From: CALLVY01 sp937899855
GTDB taxonomy: Bacteria; Bacteroidota; Bacteroidia; Chitinophagales; Saprospiraceae
Assembly (NCBI GenBank): GCA_039820405.1
Contig: JBCBQC010000001.1
Span: 62,001 to 126,000 of the forward strand
Direction of reading: 5' to 3'
Length of the DNA stretch: 64,000 bases
The notes under the pieces were generated by a model. That model made no database searches and had not been told where the DNA came from. It worked only from the letters and a program-made list of their open reading frames with translations. Each line of letters starts with the position of its first letter. Position 1 is the first letter of the stretch. Of this stretch, positions 15,827 through 24,018 are shown one piece after another. A program made the translations under genes and the position numbers.

Positions 15827-17233
15827 TCAGGAAGTTTGGTAAGCTGCGATCATCGTCATGATCTCGGGATCGCCTTCGAGGCTGGGGACGAGTTCGAACA
15901 TCGACTCGTAGCGATCGAAGTTGACGTGGAGGGCTTTGTGCAGGAGGTAAAAGGCTTCCCCCTTGCGCTCCAGTAAGATCATACAGGCAATTTTACCGTA
16001 CAGCAACTCGGGCCCACCCGCGTGCTGGAGGGCCTCTTCCAGTACCTCAAGCGCCTCCTGATTTTTACCCATATCGAGCAAGAAGGTGGCGTAAAGCACC
16101 CAATACTGGGCGACCTCGGGCGCCGTGTCGACGGATTTGCGGAAAAACAGGAGGGCCAAATCGTTTTGATCGGTCTGGTGGTAAGCCGTCGCCAGGGCGG
16201 CGAGGTATTCTTCCTTTCGCTTGTCGATCGTAATGGCTTTGCGGTAGTAGCCGATGGCGGTCATCCAGTTGCCCTCGCGAAAGTAGCATTCCCCGAGCCG
16301 AAAGTAGGCCAGGTCGTTGTAGTGATCCAAGTCGAGCGCTTCCAGGTAGTAGCTTTTGGCCAACAGGAACTCTTGTTCCTGCTCCTGGCAGTAGCCCATC
16401 CGGGTAAGCAGATCGGTATCGACTTTGATGTGTTCGAGGGCCTCGGTATAACATTTGAGGGCGCGTTTGAAGTCACCCGCTTTGATACAGGCCTCCCCAC
16501 AATCGCGGTAGGCGAATTCAAAGGTGTCGTTGATGATGTAGGCGTACTCAAAGGCATCGGCGGCTTCGCGGTAGCGCTGGAGGCAAAAGTAGGCGTGCCC
16601 CAGGTTGTACCAGGCGATGTAGGAATAGGGATCGCTGTCGATCAACTGCTCGTGGAGCTGGACGCTTTCCTCGTATTTCTGACTCATCTCCACACTCAGC
16701 CAAATGCGTTCGACGGCCTGCCGATTTTTTGGATTGGCCAGCGCGGATCTGCGGAGGGCGTAGAACATCCGGTCAAAATCTTCCAGGTCTTCGTACACCA
16801 AAGCTTCGCAGAAGTAGATGTAGGTCAGGTCCTCCTCGTTGGATTGCTGCTTGAGGACATCCAGGATGATAAAAGCGGCGGCGGAGCGACCTTCGGCCGA
16901 TAGGGCTTCGACGCGGAGCAGCTGGACTTCCAATTCGGCGGGAGCGTACACCTCGGCCAGGTCGAGGCAGAGGAGGGCATCGCCGGAGCGGCTCTGAGCC
17001 AGCAAGATCTGGGCTTTTTTCAAGTAAAAATCGGGGCAAAAACGGTGCTGTCGAATCGCGTGATTCGTGACTTCGAGTGCTCGGTCAAAATTTTCGGTGG
17101 ATTCATAGTGCTTAATGATCTCAAAAAATACCGTTTCCTCATAAAAACCTACCGTTCCTTGTTGTGACATAGCCTCGTACTCAGAAATCAGCGCAATTGT
17201 TTTTTGTTCGTTCCTAAAATTATGTTGATTCAT
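15827..17233 (-). CDS. Tetratricopeptide repeat protein, cytoplasmic
   Basis: A 468-residue protein made almost wholly of TPR helices, for example 'SYIAWYNLGHAYFCLQRYREAADAFEYAYIIND', 'AYRDCGEACIKAGDFKRALKCYTEALEHI' and 'AYFRLGECYFREGNWMTAIGYYRKAITIDKRK'. There are about ten units between residues ~50 and ~440. No signal peptide or membrane segment is present when translation starts at ATG 17233 (MNQHNFRNEQ); the in-frame extension upstream is cysteine- and aromatic-rich and not protein-like. TPR arrays act as protein-protein scaffolds; the partner is unknown. It is a single-gene unit with its own terminator and an AT-rich 303-base upstream region. Confidence 0.87.
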   Translation of the reverse strand: MNQHNFRNEQKTIALISEYEAMSQQGTVGFYEETVFFEIIKHYESTENFDRALEVTNHAIRQHRFCPDFYLKKAQILLAQSRSGDALLCLDLAEVYAPAELEVQLLRVEALSAEGRSAAAFIILDVLKQQSNEEDLTYIYFCEALVYEDLEDFDRMFYALRRSALANPKNRQAVERIWLSVEMSQKYEESVQLHEQLIDSDPYSYIAWYNLGHAYFCLQRYREAADAFEYAYIINDTFEFAYRDCGEACIKAGDFKRALKCYTEALEHIKVDTDLLTRMGYCQEQEQEFLLAKSYYLEALDLDHYNDLAYFRLGECYFREGNWMTAIGYYRKAITIDKRKEEYLAALATAYHQTDQNDLALLFFRKSVDTAPEVAQYWVLYATFLLDMGKNQEALEVLEEALQHAGGPELLYGKIACMILLERKGEAFYLLHKALHVNFDRYESMFELVPSLEGDPEIMTMIAAYQTS

Positions 17234-17536
17234 GGTCGAGTTTGTATAGTGTTTCAGGTAAATATAGGGAAAAAAACAGCAACACCAAGGATTCAAACCA
17301 AGGATTTTGAGTAGAAAAAACAAGGACCCAAAGTGGTATTAGCGAGAATCATAAAGTATGTAACATCCTAAAAATTAATAATTTAGAGATTAAAAACATT
17401 TAAAATTGTTTTTATTTGTCGCTTTAAACAACTCGCTGACACCCGCTAATGTATGGACTATTTTACCAAGCAAAAAAAGAAATGCAAAACCGAATTTTAT
17501 GCTTTCCAGGATGGAAGTCCCAAATTAAAAAAACTC
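17234..17536. other. AT-rich intergenic region without genes
   Basis: About 300 bases much richer in A/T than the surroundings, between the start of the TPR gene and the stop of the EamA gene. It must hold the TPR promoter (minus strand). I see no tRNA fold or coding frame. A short direct repeat CCAAGGATT occurs twice near 17285-17310, and a weak 7-bp inverted repeat (AAATTAA/TTAATTT, 17522-17543) overlaps the EamA stop codon and may help end that transcript. Confidence 0.6.
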
Positions 17537-18454
17537 TTAATTTGTGACATTGCTAGAACCCTTTTTAGACCGATCCAGGTCGCTGACCAAAAACACTCCC
17601 ACAAAGATCGCTACCGCTGCCACCAGTTTTAGGACCGTTCCTTCATCCTTATCCAGCAAGAGGGCAATCCCCGAGGCCAATAAAGGTTGCAGATAAATGT
17701 AGCTGCTGACCACGGAGGCCGGCAGCCGGCGCAAACCGTAGATGTTGAAGAGGTAGGTCAAGCAGGTCGTCGCGATCATGACGTAGGCAAATCCCCACCA
17801 CATTCCCGGCGTAAAGCCCTGCCAATCGGTGCGCAGGGCATCGTCCAAGCCCACCACACTGACGAAAAGCCAACCAAAGAAAAATAACCAGGCCAGTACG
17901 GTAAAGGCTTGGTAGCGCTCCATCAGTGACTTTACTAAGACGAGAAAGATACCGAAAGACGTTGCGTTGACCAGAATCATCAAGTCGCCGAGGGCCTGGT
18001 CGCTTCCAAAGTTGACCTGCTCCCCGTTGGTGATGAGCAACATGGCGCCGGTGGCGCCGATGAAGATGCCTACGATTTTGCGCAGGGTGATTTTCTCGCG
18101 CGAGGCGACCGACGAAATCAGTAGTACCAAAATGGGGGTGGTGGTCATGATGAGGGAGGCGTGGATGGGGCCGGTGAGGTGGAGCCCGCGAAAGAAGAAG
18201 ACCTGGTTGATGGCTACCCCGAAGAGCCCACACAGGGCCAGCCACTTCCAATCCTGCCGCCGGATGGGCTCCCGCCCGGAGGCGTAGTAGAGAAGTCCGA
18301 AAACGAGGGTCCCGGTGAGCACGCGGAACCAGATAAAGCCATCGGCCGTAATGCTGGGACTCTGTAAGACCTCCTTGGCAATGGTGTAATTGGCGCCGTA
18401 AATCAGGGCGACGGCGAAGAGGGCGAGGTGGGCCAGCCAGGTGGAAGAGGGCAT
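17537..18454 (-). CDS. EamA-family (DMT superfamily) transporter
   Basis: A 305-residue inner-membrane protein with about ten hydrophobic helices arranged as two EamA repeats: the first begins 'LAHLALFAVALIYGANYTIAKEVL', the second about residue 150 ('GDLMILVNATSFGIFLVLVKSLM'). The helix 4 signature 'FFRGLHLTGPIHASLIMTTTPILVLLIS' is typical. Members export amino acids or other small metabolites; the substrate is not predictable here. ATG 18454 (MPSSTWLAHL) is chosen because the upstream extension is cysteine-rich and polar and would precede the first helix. It is separated from the upstream sigma operon by a hairpin at 18484-18516. Confidence 0.9.
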   Translation of the reverse strand: MPSSTWLAHLALFAVALIYGANYTIAKEVLQSPSITADGFIWFRVLTGTLVFGLLYYASGREPIRRQDWKWLALCGLFGVAINQVFFFRGLHLTGPIHASLIMTTTPILVLLISSVASREKITLRKIVGIFIGATGAMLLITNGEQVNFGSDQALGDLMILVNATSFGIFLVLVKSLMERYQAFTVLAWLFFFGWLFVSVVGLDDALRTDWQGFTPGMWWGFAYVMIATTCLTYLFNIYGLRRLPASVVSSYIYLQPLLASGIALLLDKDEGTVLKLVAAVAIFVGVFLVSDLDRSKKGSSNVTN

Positions 18455-18483
18455 AGGGCAAAACAATTGGCGGTGAAACAACG

Positions 18484-18516
18484 AAGCCGCCGTCTGCTCA
18501 AAGCAAACGGCGGCTT
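18484..18516 (-). terminator. Hairpin terminator of the ECF sigma operon
   Basis: A perfect 10-bp stem (AAGCCGCCGT at 18484-18493, ACGGCGGCTT at 18507-18516, 13-base loop) starts 43 bases after the stop of the last operon gene. The T tract is short on either strand, so the efficiency of termination is uncertain. Confidence 0.65.
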
Positions 18517-18559
18517 TGTCGTCGCAAAGGTAAGCGATCAACGGCGTTTATCTAAGTCC

Positions 18560-19006
18560 TCAGTTAAATCCACCCCGCCGTCCCCGGCGTTCCTGCAGCT
18601 TATTGAGTAGGGACTTCTTAAACTGGCGCTCGGTTCGGTTGAGCATCGCAATTTTACGGATGTTGATGACCTGCTTAAATTTACCAAAATACTCGCGTTT
18701 GAGGGCCAGTTGCTGTTCCTCTACGTCGAGGTATTCCTCCAGGTAACGCTCGGCCTCCGCATCGGTCATGAGTTCGAGCCGCCGTCCGTCGCGCAACTTC
18801 GCCTTGAGCTCACGCTCCTTGCTGCGAAAATCGTTGTACAGTGGCCAGAAAGCCTTCGCCTCCTGGGGGCTCAGTTGCAACTCGCGGTTGAAAAACTCCT
18901 CCCGCATCTCTTGGATACGCGGATTGTTTTCCAGGTCACCGTCCTGCGCCCAGCCGACCGAACCCGCCATCAGCAGCATCCATCCGATCAAAAATACTTT
19001 TTTCAT
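18560..19006 (-). CDS. Spy/CpxP-like periplasmic protein of an ECF sigma operon
   Basis: A 148-residue exported protein: signal peptide MKKVFLIGWMLLMAGSVGWAQ, then an all-helical charged domain with the Spy/LTxxQ-like segment 'REEFFNRELQLSPQEAKAFWPLYNDFRSKERELKAKLRDGRRL', and a basic C-terminus. Bacteroidota proteins of this shape are commonly called 'sensor of ECF-type sigma factor' because they sit, as here, behind a sigma gene and a membrane protein. A chaperone-like or stress-sensing role in the periplasm is inferred from Spy/CpxP. It is the third gene of the operon, 28 bases after the membrane protein gene. Confidence 0.82.
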   Translation of the reverse strand: MKKVFLIGWMLLMAGSVGWAQDGDLENNPRIQEMREEFFNRELQLSPQEAKAFWPLYNDFRSKERELKAKLRDGRRLELMTDAEAERYLEEYLDVEEQQLALKREYFGKFKQVINIRKIAMLNRTERQFKKSLLNKLQERRGRRGGFN

Positions 19007-19034
19007 GTAGTTTAAATTTTAGGTAGCACCCGTC

Positions 19035-19544
19035 TCACAACAGGTCTTCTATTTCGAGATCATCTAATTCATTCAGGATTTCTTCCATCAACTGCTCGTC
19101 CAATGCTCCCTCCTGGGGCGTCCCATCCTCAGCCGTCCCCCGGTCCACCACCAGGTCAGCCAGGAGGTCATCGTCCAGTTCGTCAATATTGGCGGTCAGG
19201 TAAGCCGCCGCCGCTTGCTCCCAGGATGCCTCCCCCCCCGCTTCCGAGCCGGCCAAGGGGTTCGCCACATTGGGTGCCGACCAGTAGAAAAAGCCAGCCG
19301 TGGCCACCACCAACAGGCTAATGACTCCGAGCCCCAAGCGCCCCGAGCGCTGATTGCCAAAAAGCCAGGCCCAAATGCCGGGGCGCGCTGGCGATACTTG
19401 TGGCTCCTTTACCTGCTGTAGTACCTCGCGTTGCATCTTGTCAAAGTACCCGTAGGGCACCTCAAAAGGGTTATCCTTGTCTAGCTTGGACAGCAAGGGG
19501 GAAAGCTCCTCCAATTCCTTGCGAATTTCTTCTTTCCGATTCAT
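19035..19544 (-). CDS. Single-pass membrane protein, putative anti-sigma factor
   Basis: A 169-residue protein with a cytoplasmic N-terminus ('NPFEVPYGYFDKMQREVLQQV', ~25-45), one membrane helix (~residues 74-92, 'LGLGVISLLVVATAGFFYW') and a very acidic C-terminal part (~120-169). The 'PFEVPxGYFDxMxxxVL' segment is common in small proteins encoded next to Bacteroidota ECF sigma factors. There is no zinc-finger motif, so it is not a classical ZAS anti-sigma. The gene begins 12 bases after the sigma gene and precedes the Spy-like gene, which supports a regulatory role in the same circuit. The anti-sigma function is inference from position. Confidence 0.75.
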   Translation of the reverse strand: MNRKEEIRKELEELSPLLSKLDKDNPFEVPYGYFDKMQREVLQQVKEPQVSPARPGIWAWLFGNQRSGRLGLGVISLLVVATAGFFYWSAPNVANPLAGSEAGGEASWEQAAAAYLTANIDELDDDLLADLVVDRGTAEDGTPQEGALDEQLMEEILNELDDLEIEDLL

Positions 19545-19556
19545 GGTCTTCCAAGT

Positions 19557-20108
19557 TTACCGATTACTGCCCACCGCGCGAAAGTAGGCTTCAATTTTTT
19601 TAACGGCGTGGTGATAAGAAGATTTTAGCGCCCCCACCGAAGTGTCGAGTACTTCCGACATTTCCTGATAGGACAGCTCCTCGTAATAGCGCAATTGAAA
19701 CACCAGACGCTGCTTTTCGGGCAGTTTGACCAGGGCCTTTTGCAATAATACCTGGGCCCGATCACCATCAAAATAGTCGTCCGCGGCGAGTTGGTTCTCC
19801 AGGTTGTTGTCGGCATCGTCCAGGGCCGCCGTACTTTTTTTCTTGCGGTTGTTCAAATAGGTGATCGCTTCGTTGGTGGCGATGCGGTAGAGCCAGGTGT
19901 ACAGGGCCGATTGCCCCTTAAACCGGTCGATGCTTCGGTATACCTTAATGAAGGTGTTCTGGATCACATCGTTGGCGTCCTCGTGCTCCACCACCATGCG
20001 ACGAACGTGCCAGTACAGCCGTTCTTGGTACTGCTCCATCAACAGGCGAAAGCCACGCTCCCGCTGTTGGTGATCTTGTATCAGAGACAGTATTTGTTCG
20101 TCCGACAT
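19557..20108 (-). CDS. ECF RNA polymerase sigma factor
   Basis: A 183-residue sigma-70 family group 4 factor. Region 2 spans residues ~25-95 ('RLYWHVRRMVVEHEDANDVIQNTFIKVYRSIDRFKGQSALYTWLYRIATNEAITYLNNRKKK') and region 4 ~120-175 ('ALVKLPEKQRLVFQLRYYEELSYQEMSEVLDTSVGALKSSYHHAVKKIEAYF'). The ATG at 20108 or 20111 gives a start (MSDEQILSLI) that fits the family; a further in-frame ATG upstream adds only MAIVAI. It heads a three-gene operon with a membrane protein and a Spy-like protein, suggesting an envelope-stress circuit. The next gene upstream (K+ channel) ends 75 bases away. Confidence 0.92.
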   Translation of the reverse strand: MSDEQILSLIQDHQQRERGFRLLMEQYQERLYWHVRRMVVEHEDANDVIQNTFIKVYRSIDRFKGQSALYTWLYRIATNEAITYLNNRKKKSTAALDDADNNLENQLAADDYFDGDRAQVLLQKALVKLPEKQRLVFQLRYYEELSYQEMSEVLDTSVGALKSSYHHAVKKIEAYFRAVGSNR

Positions 20109-20183
20109 CATTATTGCAACTATCGCCAAGCCGTCTGGATTTTACCCTTGGACCCAACGGAAACCCCGAGGTTTAATGGGTAT

Positions 20184-21176
20184 TTAATTTTTTTCCAAAT
20201 CTTCGTCCCCCAGCTCCCCCAACTCCCCCACGATATCATTGATCAGATCCAGGTGGAGCACCGTTCCCCGGTCGGAATCAAATTCGTACATCCGTCGGAA
20301 GTGAACGTTCCAATGAATCTCATCCGCCAGGTAGGAACTGTTGAGGTGGACAAATTGCCCGTAAGTCTCGTCAAAGCCCTTGATCTGCACCACAAATTCG
20401 ACCCGATTCCGCTCCATATCCTCCACCCCCATTCCCCAAAGGGGACTGCCCTCCACAATGGGATGAACGATCGTCCAGTTGAGGGGAAAAAGAGCTACGC
20501 GGTGTCGTTCCAACGCCAAGGTCCGGTACTGCCGCCGGGCCTCCAACTGGGTCGAGTCGATCCAGCTGTAGATGGCGATGGCCTCCAAGTCGATGATTTT
20601 GCTGTTGCGTTTATTGGCGATTCGGAACTGAAAACTCGTGCCTCCCTCGTAAGGAGCGATCAGCGCACAGTCGCTGATGAGGATGTGCGCTTTGGGTTTG
20701 GCAAAGCGCGCAAAAATCAAACCCGTCACCAGAGCCAGGCCAATCAGGCCAATCAGCGCGTTGAGGGAGGCGATGATGTTGGCCAAAATCCCAGTCGGAC
20801 TGATGGCACCGTAGCCGACGGTGGTAAAGGTTTGTACGCTAAAGAAGGTCGTATGGGCGAGTTGATCCCAAAAACTGGTCCCCCCGTCAATCCCCGAGAG
20901 GGTTTCCACGCCCACCAGACAGTAGGCAATGCCAAAGAGGATGTTGACGCCAATGTAGGAAAGGAGTACCAACAGCAGAAAAAGGGGCCAGGAAACCTCC
21001 ACCAAATACTGATAGGGAGTCCAGAAGCGGTGCCCATCGCGAATGACGTTGAATGTTCCGTCCTGATTGATGATGCGGTTGGCCTGGGTGATTCGATTGG
21101 TCAAGCCCAAATCGCCGTGCGAGTCGAGGTCTTCGTCCACCTCTTGATTTTCCCGGTTGTTATCCATGCGTAGCAT
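20184..21176 (-). CDS. Inward-rectifier (KirBac-like) potassium channel
   Basis: An inner-membrane K+ channel subunit of ~330 residues. Numbered from ATG 21167, the slide helix/first membrane helix covers ~50-85 ('FWTPYQYLVEVSWPLFLLLVLLSYIGVNILFGIAYCLVG'), the pore helix and selectivity filter are 'HTTFFSVQTFTTVGYG' (filter Thr116-Gly120), and the second membrane helix is ~123-150. Residues ~155-300 form the cytoplasmic Kir immunoglobulin-like domain ('RFAKPKAHILISDCALIAPYEGGTSFQFRIANKR...'). Both hallmark parts of Kir are present. ATG 21176 and ATG 21167 are equally plausible starts. The MITE-like element lies just upstream, so its promoter is either inside that element or in the ~25 bases before the gene. 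Confidence 0.92.
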   Translation of the reverse strand: MLRMDNNRENQEVDEDLDSHGDLGLTNRITQANRIINQDGTFNVIRDGHRFWTPYQYLVEVSWPLFLLLVLLSYIGVNILFGIAYCLVGVETLSGIDGGTSFWDQLAHTTFFSVQTFTTVGYGAISPTGILANIIASLNALIGLIGLALVTGLIFARFAKPKAHILISDCALIAPYEGGTSFQFRIANKRNSKIIDLEAIAIYSWIDSTQLEARRQYRTLALERHRVALFPLNWTIVHPIVEGSPLWGMGVEDMERNRVEFVVQIKGFDETYGQFVHLNSSYLADEIHWNVHFRRMYEFDSDRGTVLHLDLINDIVGELGELGDEDLEKN

Positions 21177-21202
21177 TTGAAAACATAAAATAGGGAAAAA
21201 GT

Positions 21203-21368
21203 TTAGAAGCCATCTCAAAATGTTTTTGTTGGCGAGGGAGCGGTCATTTGTGTCCCAACGAGGCGCCAAAACGGAGCATAGCCGTAGCTATGTGACGCTT
21301 TTGGCAACGAAGTAGGGGCGAAAATGACCCTGCTGCAGCCCTAAGGATATTTTTGAGATGGCTTCTAA
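21203..21368. mobile_element. MITE-like fold-back element with 18-bp perfect terminal inverted repeats
   Basis: A 166-base non-coding palindromic element. The ends are a perfect 18-bp inverted repeat (TTAGAAGCCATCTCAAAA at 21203-21220; its complement at 21351-21368). Nested inside are three more paired arms: GGTCATTT (21242-21249) with AAATGACC (21322-21329), GCCAAAA (21265-21271) with TTTTGGC (21299-21305), and a central CATAGC-CGTA-GCTATG (21277-21292). The whole can fold into one long hairpin. If the outer TA at each end is a target duplication, the element proper is GAAGCC...GGCTTC flanked by TA, as for IS630/mariner relatives; this is an inference. It sits between the CotH gene and the Kir channel gene, both minus strand, and could end the upstream transcript. 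Confidence 0.75.
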
Positions 21369-21417
21369 TATCCGGTTGGGCATTCTGTGGGCTGCCCTCA
21401 GCACTCTGGACGGCGCT

Positions 21418-23868
21418 TCAGACGGGAGGTGGGGGCGGCTCCGGGTGGTCGCCAGTCGATTCGGGCGCGGCCGGAGGGATGATGGCGGGGGGCTGGGCGT
21501 GCACCCGAGCCATTTGTTTTTGTCGGTAGCTGTGCCGCATTTGCAGGACGAGCATTCCGCAGAGCAACAAACCGAGCGCGATGCCCATCCGTACCCACAG
21601 GCCCTGCTCGGCACGGATGCGGCTTTCGAGGTAGTAGGGATTGGCCGACTTGGGGGTACCCAGTCCCGCGATCAACTCCCAGTTTTCGGGATCGTGATTG
21701 TTGAGGCTGGGTAAAAGCAGGGCCAGGGCGAAGGCCGTATCGAGGGGCTCGATGTGGTAGCCCAGGCTGTCGATGGAAGCACCGTTTTGATCGTAGAGAC
21801 CGAGTTCTTCTCGCCGCTTACTCAAGCCAAAGTTAAAATTGCCCAACACGTTTTCCACCTCGGGATACACCCGACGAAAGGCACTGCTGTCCTGACAGAG
21901 GATGAGGTAGGACTGGGGTGCCAAGAGGGTAGTGGGCAATACAAATTCGTGCTTGCTATCGGTAAACACCCAACCCGTCAGGTCGACCATTTCTTCCGAA
22001 TTGTTGTACAACTCCACCCAGTCACCCGCCTCTACGGCATTGGGGTTGACCTCATTAAAAATCAACTTGCCCGTGAGGGGATGGACGTAGGGTTCGAAAA
22101 CGGCACGCAATTCGATGGCGCGTTCGGGATTGACGTACAAGCTGAGGTCGTAGGACTCGTCCTCCGCTTCGATGCCCTCCCAACGTACAAAGCGGTAGCC
22201 GTAGTTGGGAATGGCCTTGAGGTGAATGGGCACCCCAGAGAAGTAGAGGCCACTAAAGCGTTCTTCCACGATGCGGAGGTGATCGTTGAGCAGTACCTGC
22301 CCCCCCGCATCGCTGCTGACCCGAATGGTGCCCGGGGCACCCGTCGCAAACTTGTCCTGCAGGTGCGAACGCACGTACACGGGGCGCCGAGCCGCAAATT
22401 TTTTCATGATCGCCAAATGGGCTTCCCAATTTTTACGACTCAGTTTCCAACGCTCAAAATGCCGTCCAATCTCCGGCAGCAGCAACTGTTCGTGCCGCTC
22501 GATCTCCCTTTTGACCTGCTCGGATTGGAAGGTGACGTTCAGGTGATCCGCAAAGCGATTGACAAATTGGCGGGCGAAGGTGGGATTTTCCAGGAGGTGG
22601 CGGAGGATAAAGGTACTCCAGGGCGGATTGGGCCAGGAAGGGCCATCCGGCGCGGTGTGAAACTCCAGGCTGTTGTTGCGGTAAGCACTGGCATTGTGCA
22701 GGCCAAAGCCCCAGTCGGTATCGTACAGGATCCAGCGCCAGCGGCCCGTGGGGGTTTGGGGGCGCCAAAAGCGGATGTTGCCCCCCGCATCCTGATTGTC
22801 GAAGTAGATCTGGGCAATCTGGTAGTCCATAAAGTTTTCGACTTCCATCTGGCCCCGGACGTAGGCGTAGTTGGCGGGATCGGCCAGCGAATTTTTCTTC
22901 AGAAAGCGCAGCAAGCGTAGGTAGTGCCGTCGACTGCCCCGTTTGAGGCTCGATTTGTGTTCGATCAGGTCGATGCTGTCCTTTTCGAGGTCAAAATGCT
23001 GGGCGATGTAGGTGCGGTTGATCTTTTCGCGGATGTTGTAGATGCCCCAGTAGTCACCGTTGAGGTAGACGTGGGCGGGGCGGTAGGCCTGCACTTCGAG
23101 GTCCCAGTCGCGGAGTAAGCCCGTCATAAAGGCGTCGCGAAAGTGGGCTTTGCCCCAGTCGCTTCCCGAGTTGCGCAGCACCAGGTACTTGAATTTTTTC
23201 TTGCCCTTGGGTCCGAAGAGGCGGTGCTTGAGGTTCTTTTTGCCGTAGCGATCGCGCATGACCAGGGTCATGGATTTTTGGGGAAAGAGGCGGCTCATCC
23301 CGCCAAAGAGTCGGAAGCCGGTGGGGCTGCTGAACTCTTTTTTCCGGTTGGTTTCGTAGAATTCGGTGTAGATGGGGATTTCGCGGCGGCTCCAAAAATT
23401 AGCGCCGTCTTTGGTCCACAGCGAGTCGATCGCATTGGGGCCTTGCACGTAGAGTCCCGTTTCGGGGTCAAAGAGGGTGGCGGGTTTGATGCCCAGGGAA
23501 ACGGTGGGAAAGGTACTGGCGGGTTCGTTGATAAAAAAGGTACGGCCCTTGATTTTGCTCTTGCGGCCCGACTGGTAGGCCACGGCCTGGAGGAGGGTGG
23601 TCGATTCGATGCGGATGGCCTTGGTGTAACGACGGCTCCGGCGGTTGGGCAACTGACCATCGGTGGTGTAATAGATGCGGGCCCCGGGGCTCGATAGTGC
23701 TACCTCTACGGACTCGTCATAAAAGCCGCCGGGCAGGGAGAACTCCACGCTGATCCGCTCCTCCTGCTCCGCCACGGACGGGGTGGGGGCTTGGGCCCCA
23801 AGGTAAAAACCAAAGCTGCACAGGCAGGTGGCTAACAGGAGGTATCGAATGGTGCGGTTCAATAGCAA
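21418..23868 (-). CDS. Secreted CotH kinase-like protein with lamin-tail domain
   Basis: An 816-residue exported protein: signal peptide (~1-25), a chitobiase/beta-hexosaminidase C-terminal-like domain ('PGARIYYTTDGQLPNRRSRRYTKAI', ~55-110), a CotH kinase-like domain (~140-520) with the conserved 'SDWGKAHFRDAFMTGLLRD', 'IYFDNQDAGGNIRFW' and 'RWILYDTDWGFGL' (candidate N/D and DTD active-site residues), a lamin-tail domain (~600-700, 'LIFNEVNPNAVEAGDWVELYNNS'), and a C-terminal membrane helix near residue 775 followed by a proline-rich tail. Bacillus CotH phosphorylates a spore-coat protein; the target here is unknown. No ATG fits the N-terminus, so translation probably starts at TTG 23868. Confidence 0.87.
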   Translation of the reverse strand: MLLNRTIRYLLLATCLCSFGFYLGAQAPTPSVAEQEERISVEFSLPGGFYDESVEVALSSPGARIYYTTDGQLPNRRSRRYTKAIRIESTTLLQAVAYQSGRKSKIKGRTFFINEPASTFPTVSLGIKPATLFDPETGLYVQGPNAIDSLWTKDGANFWSRREIPIYTEFYETNRKKEFSSPTGFRLFGGMSRLFPQKSMTLVMRDRYGKKNLKHRLFGPKGKKKFKYLVLRNSGSDWGKAHFRDAFMTGLLRDWDLEVQAYRPAHVYLNGDYWGIYNIREKINRTYIAQHFDLEKDSIDLIEHKSSLKRGSRRHYLRLLRFLKKNSLADPANYAYVRGQMEVENFMDYQIAQIYFDNQDAGGNIRFWRPQTPTGRWRWILYDTDWGFGLHNASAYRNNSLEFHTAPDGPSWPNPPWSTFILRHLLENPTFARQFVNRFADHLNVTFQSEQVKREIERHEQLLLPEIGRHFERWKLSRKNWEAHLAIMKKFAARRPVYVRSHLQDKFATGAPGTIRVSSDAGGQVLLNDHLRIVEERFSGLYFSGVPIHLKAIPNYGYRFVRWEGIEAEDESYDLSLYVNPERAIELRAVFEPYVHPLTGKLIFNEVNPNAVEAGDWVELYNNSEEMVDLTGWVFTDSKHEFVLPTTLLAPQSYLILCQDSSAFRRVYPEVENVLGNFNFGLSKRREELGLYDQNGASIDSLGYHIEPLDTAFALALLLPSLNNHDPENWELIAGLGTPKSANPYYLESRIRAEQGLWVRMGIALGLLLCGMLVLQMRHSYRQKQMARVHAQPPAIIPPAAPESTGDHPEPPPPPV

Positions 23869-24018
23869 GGATTTGTTTATCGGAACTTTTGCTTTAACGT
23901 AAAAACCGGGAAATAGATACCAAATTTAGTCGAGTTCCCATTAATTATCGCTACGAGCAAGGGAGAAAATTGCGGGGAAAGATGTATTTTGCGCCCATTC
24001 CAACGAAAATTCTCCGCT

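Noticed and set aside
19791..21173. A 460-codon plus-strand open frame across the sigma factor and K+ channel genes.
   Set aside because: It spans two well-supported minus-strand genes and the gap between them; the translation shows no domain.
21754..22920. A 388-codon plus-strand frame inside the CotH gene.
   Set aside because: Antisense shadow of a gene with clear kinase-like and lamin-tail domains.
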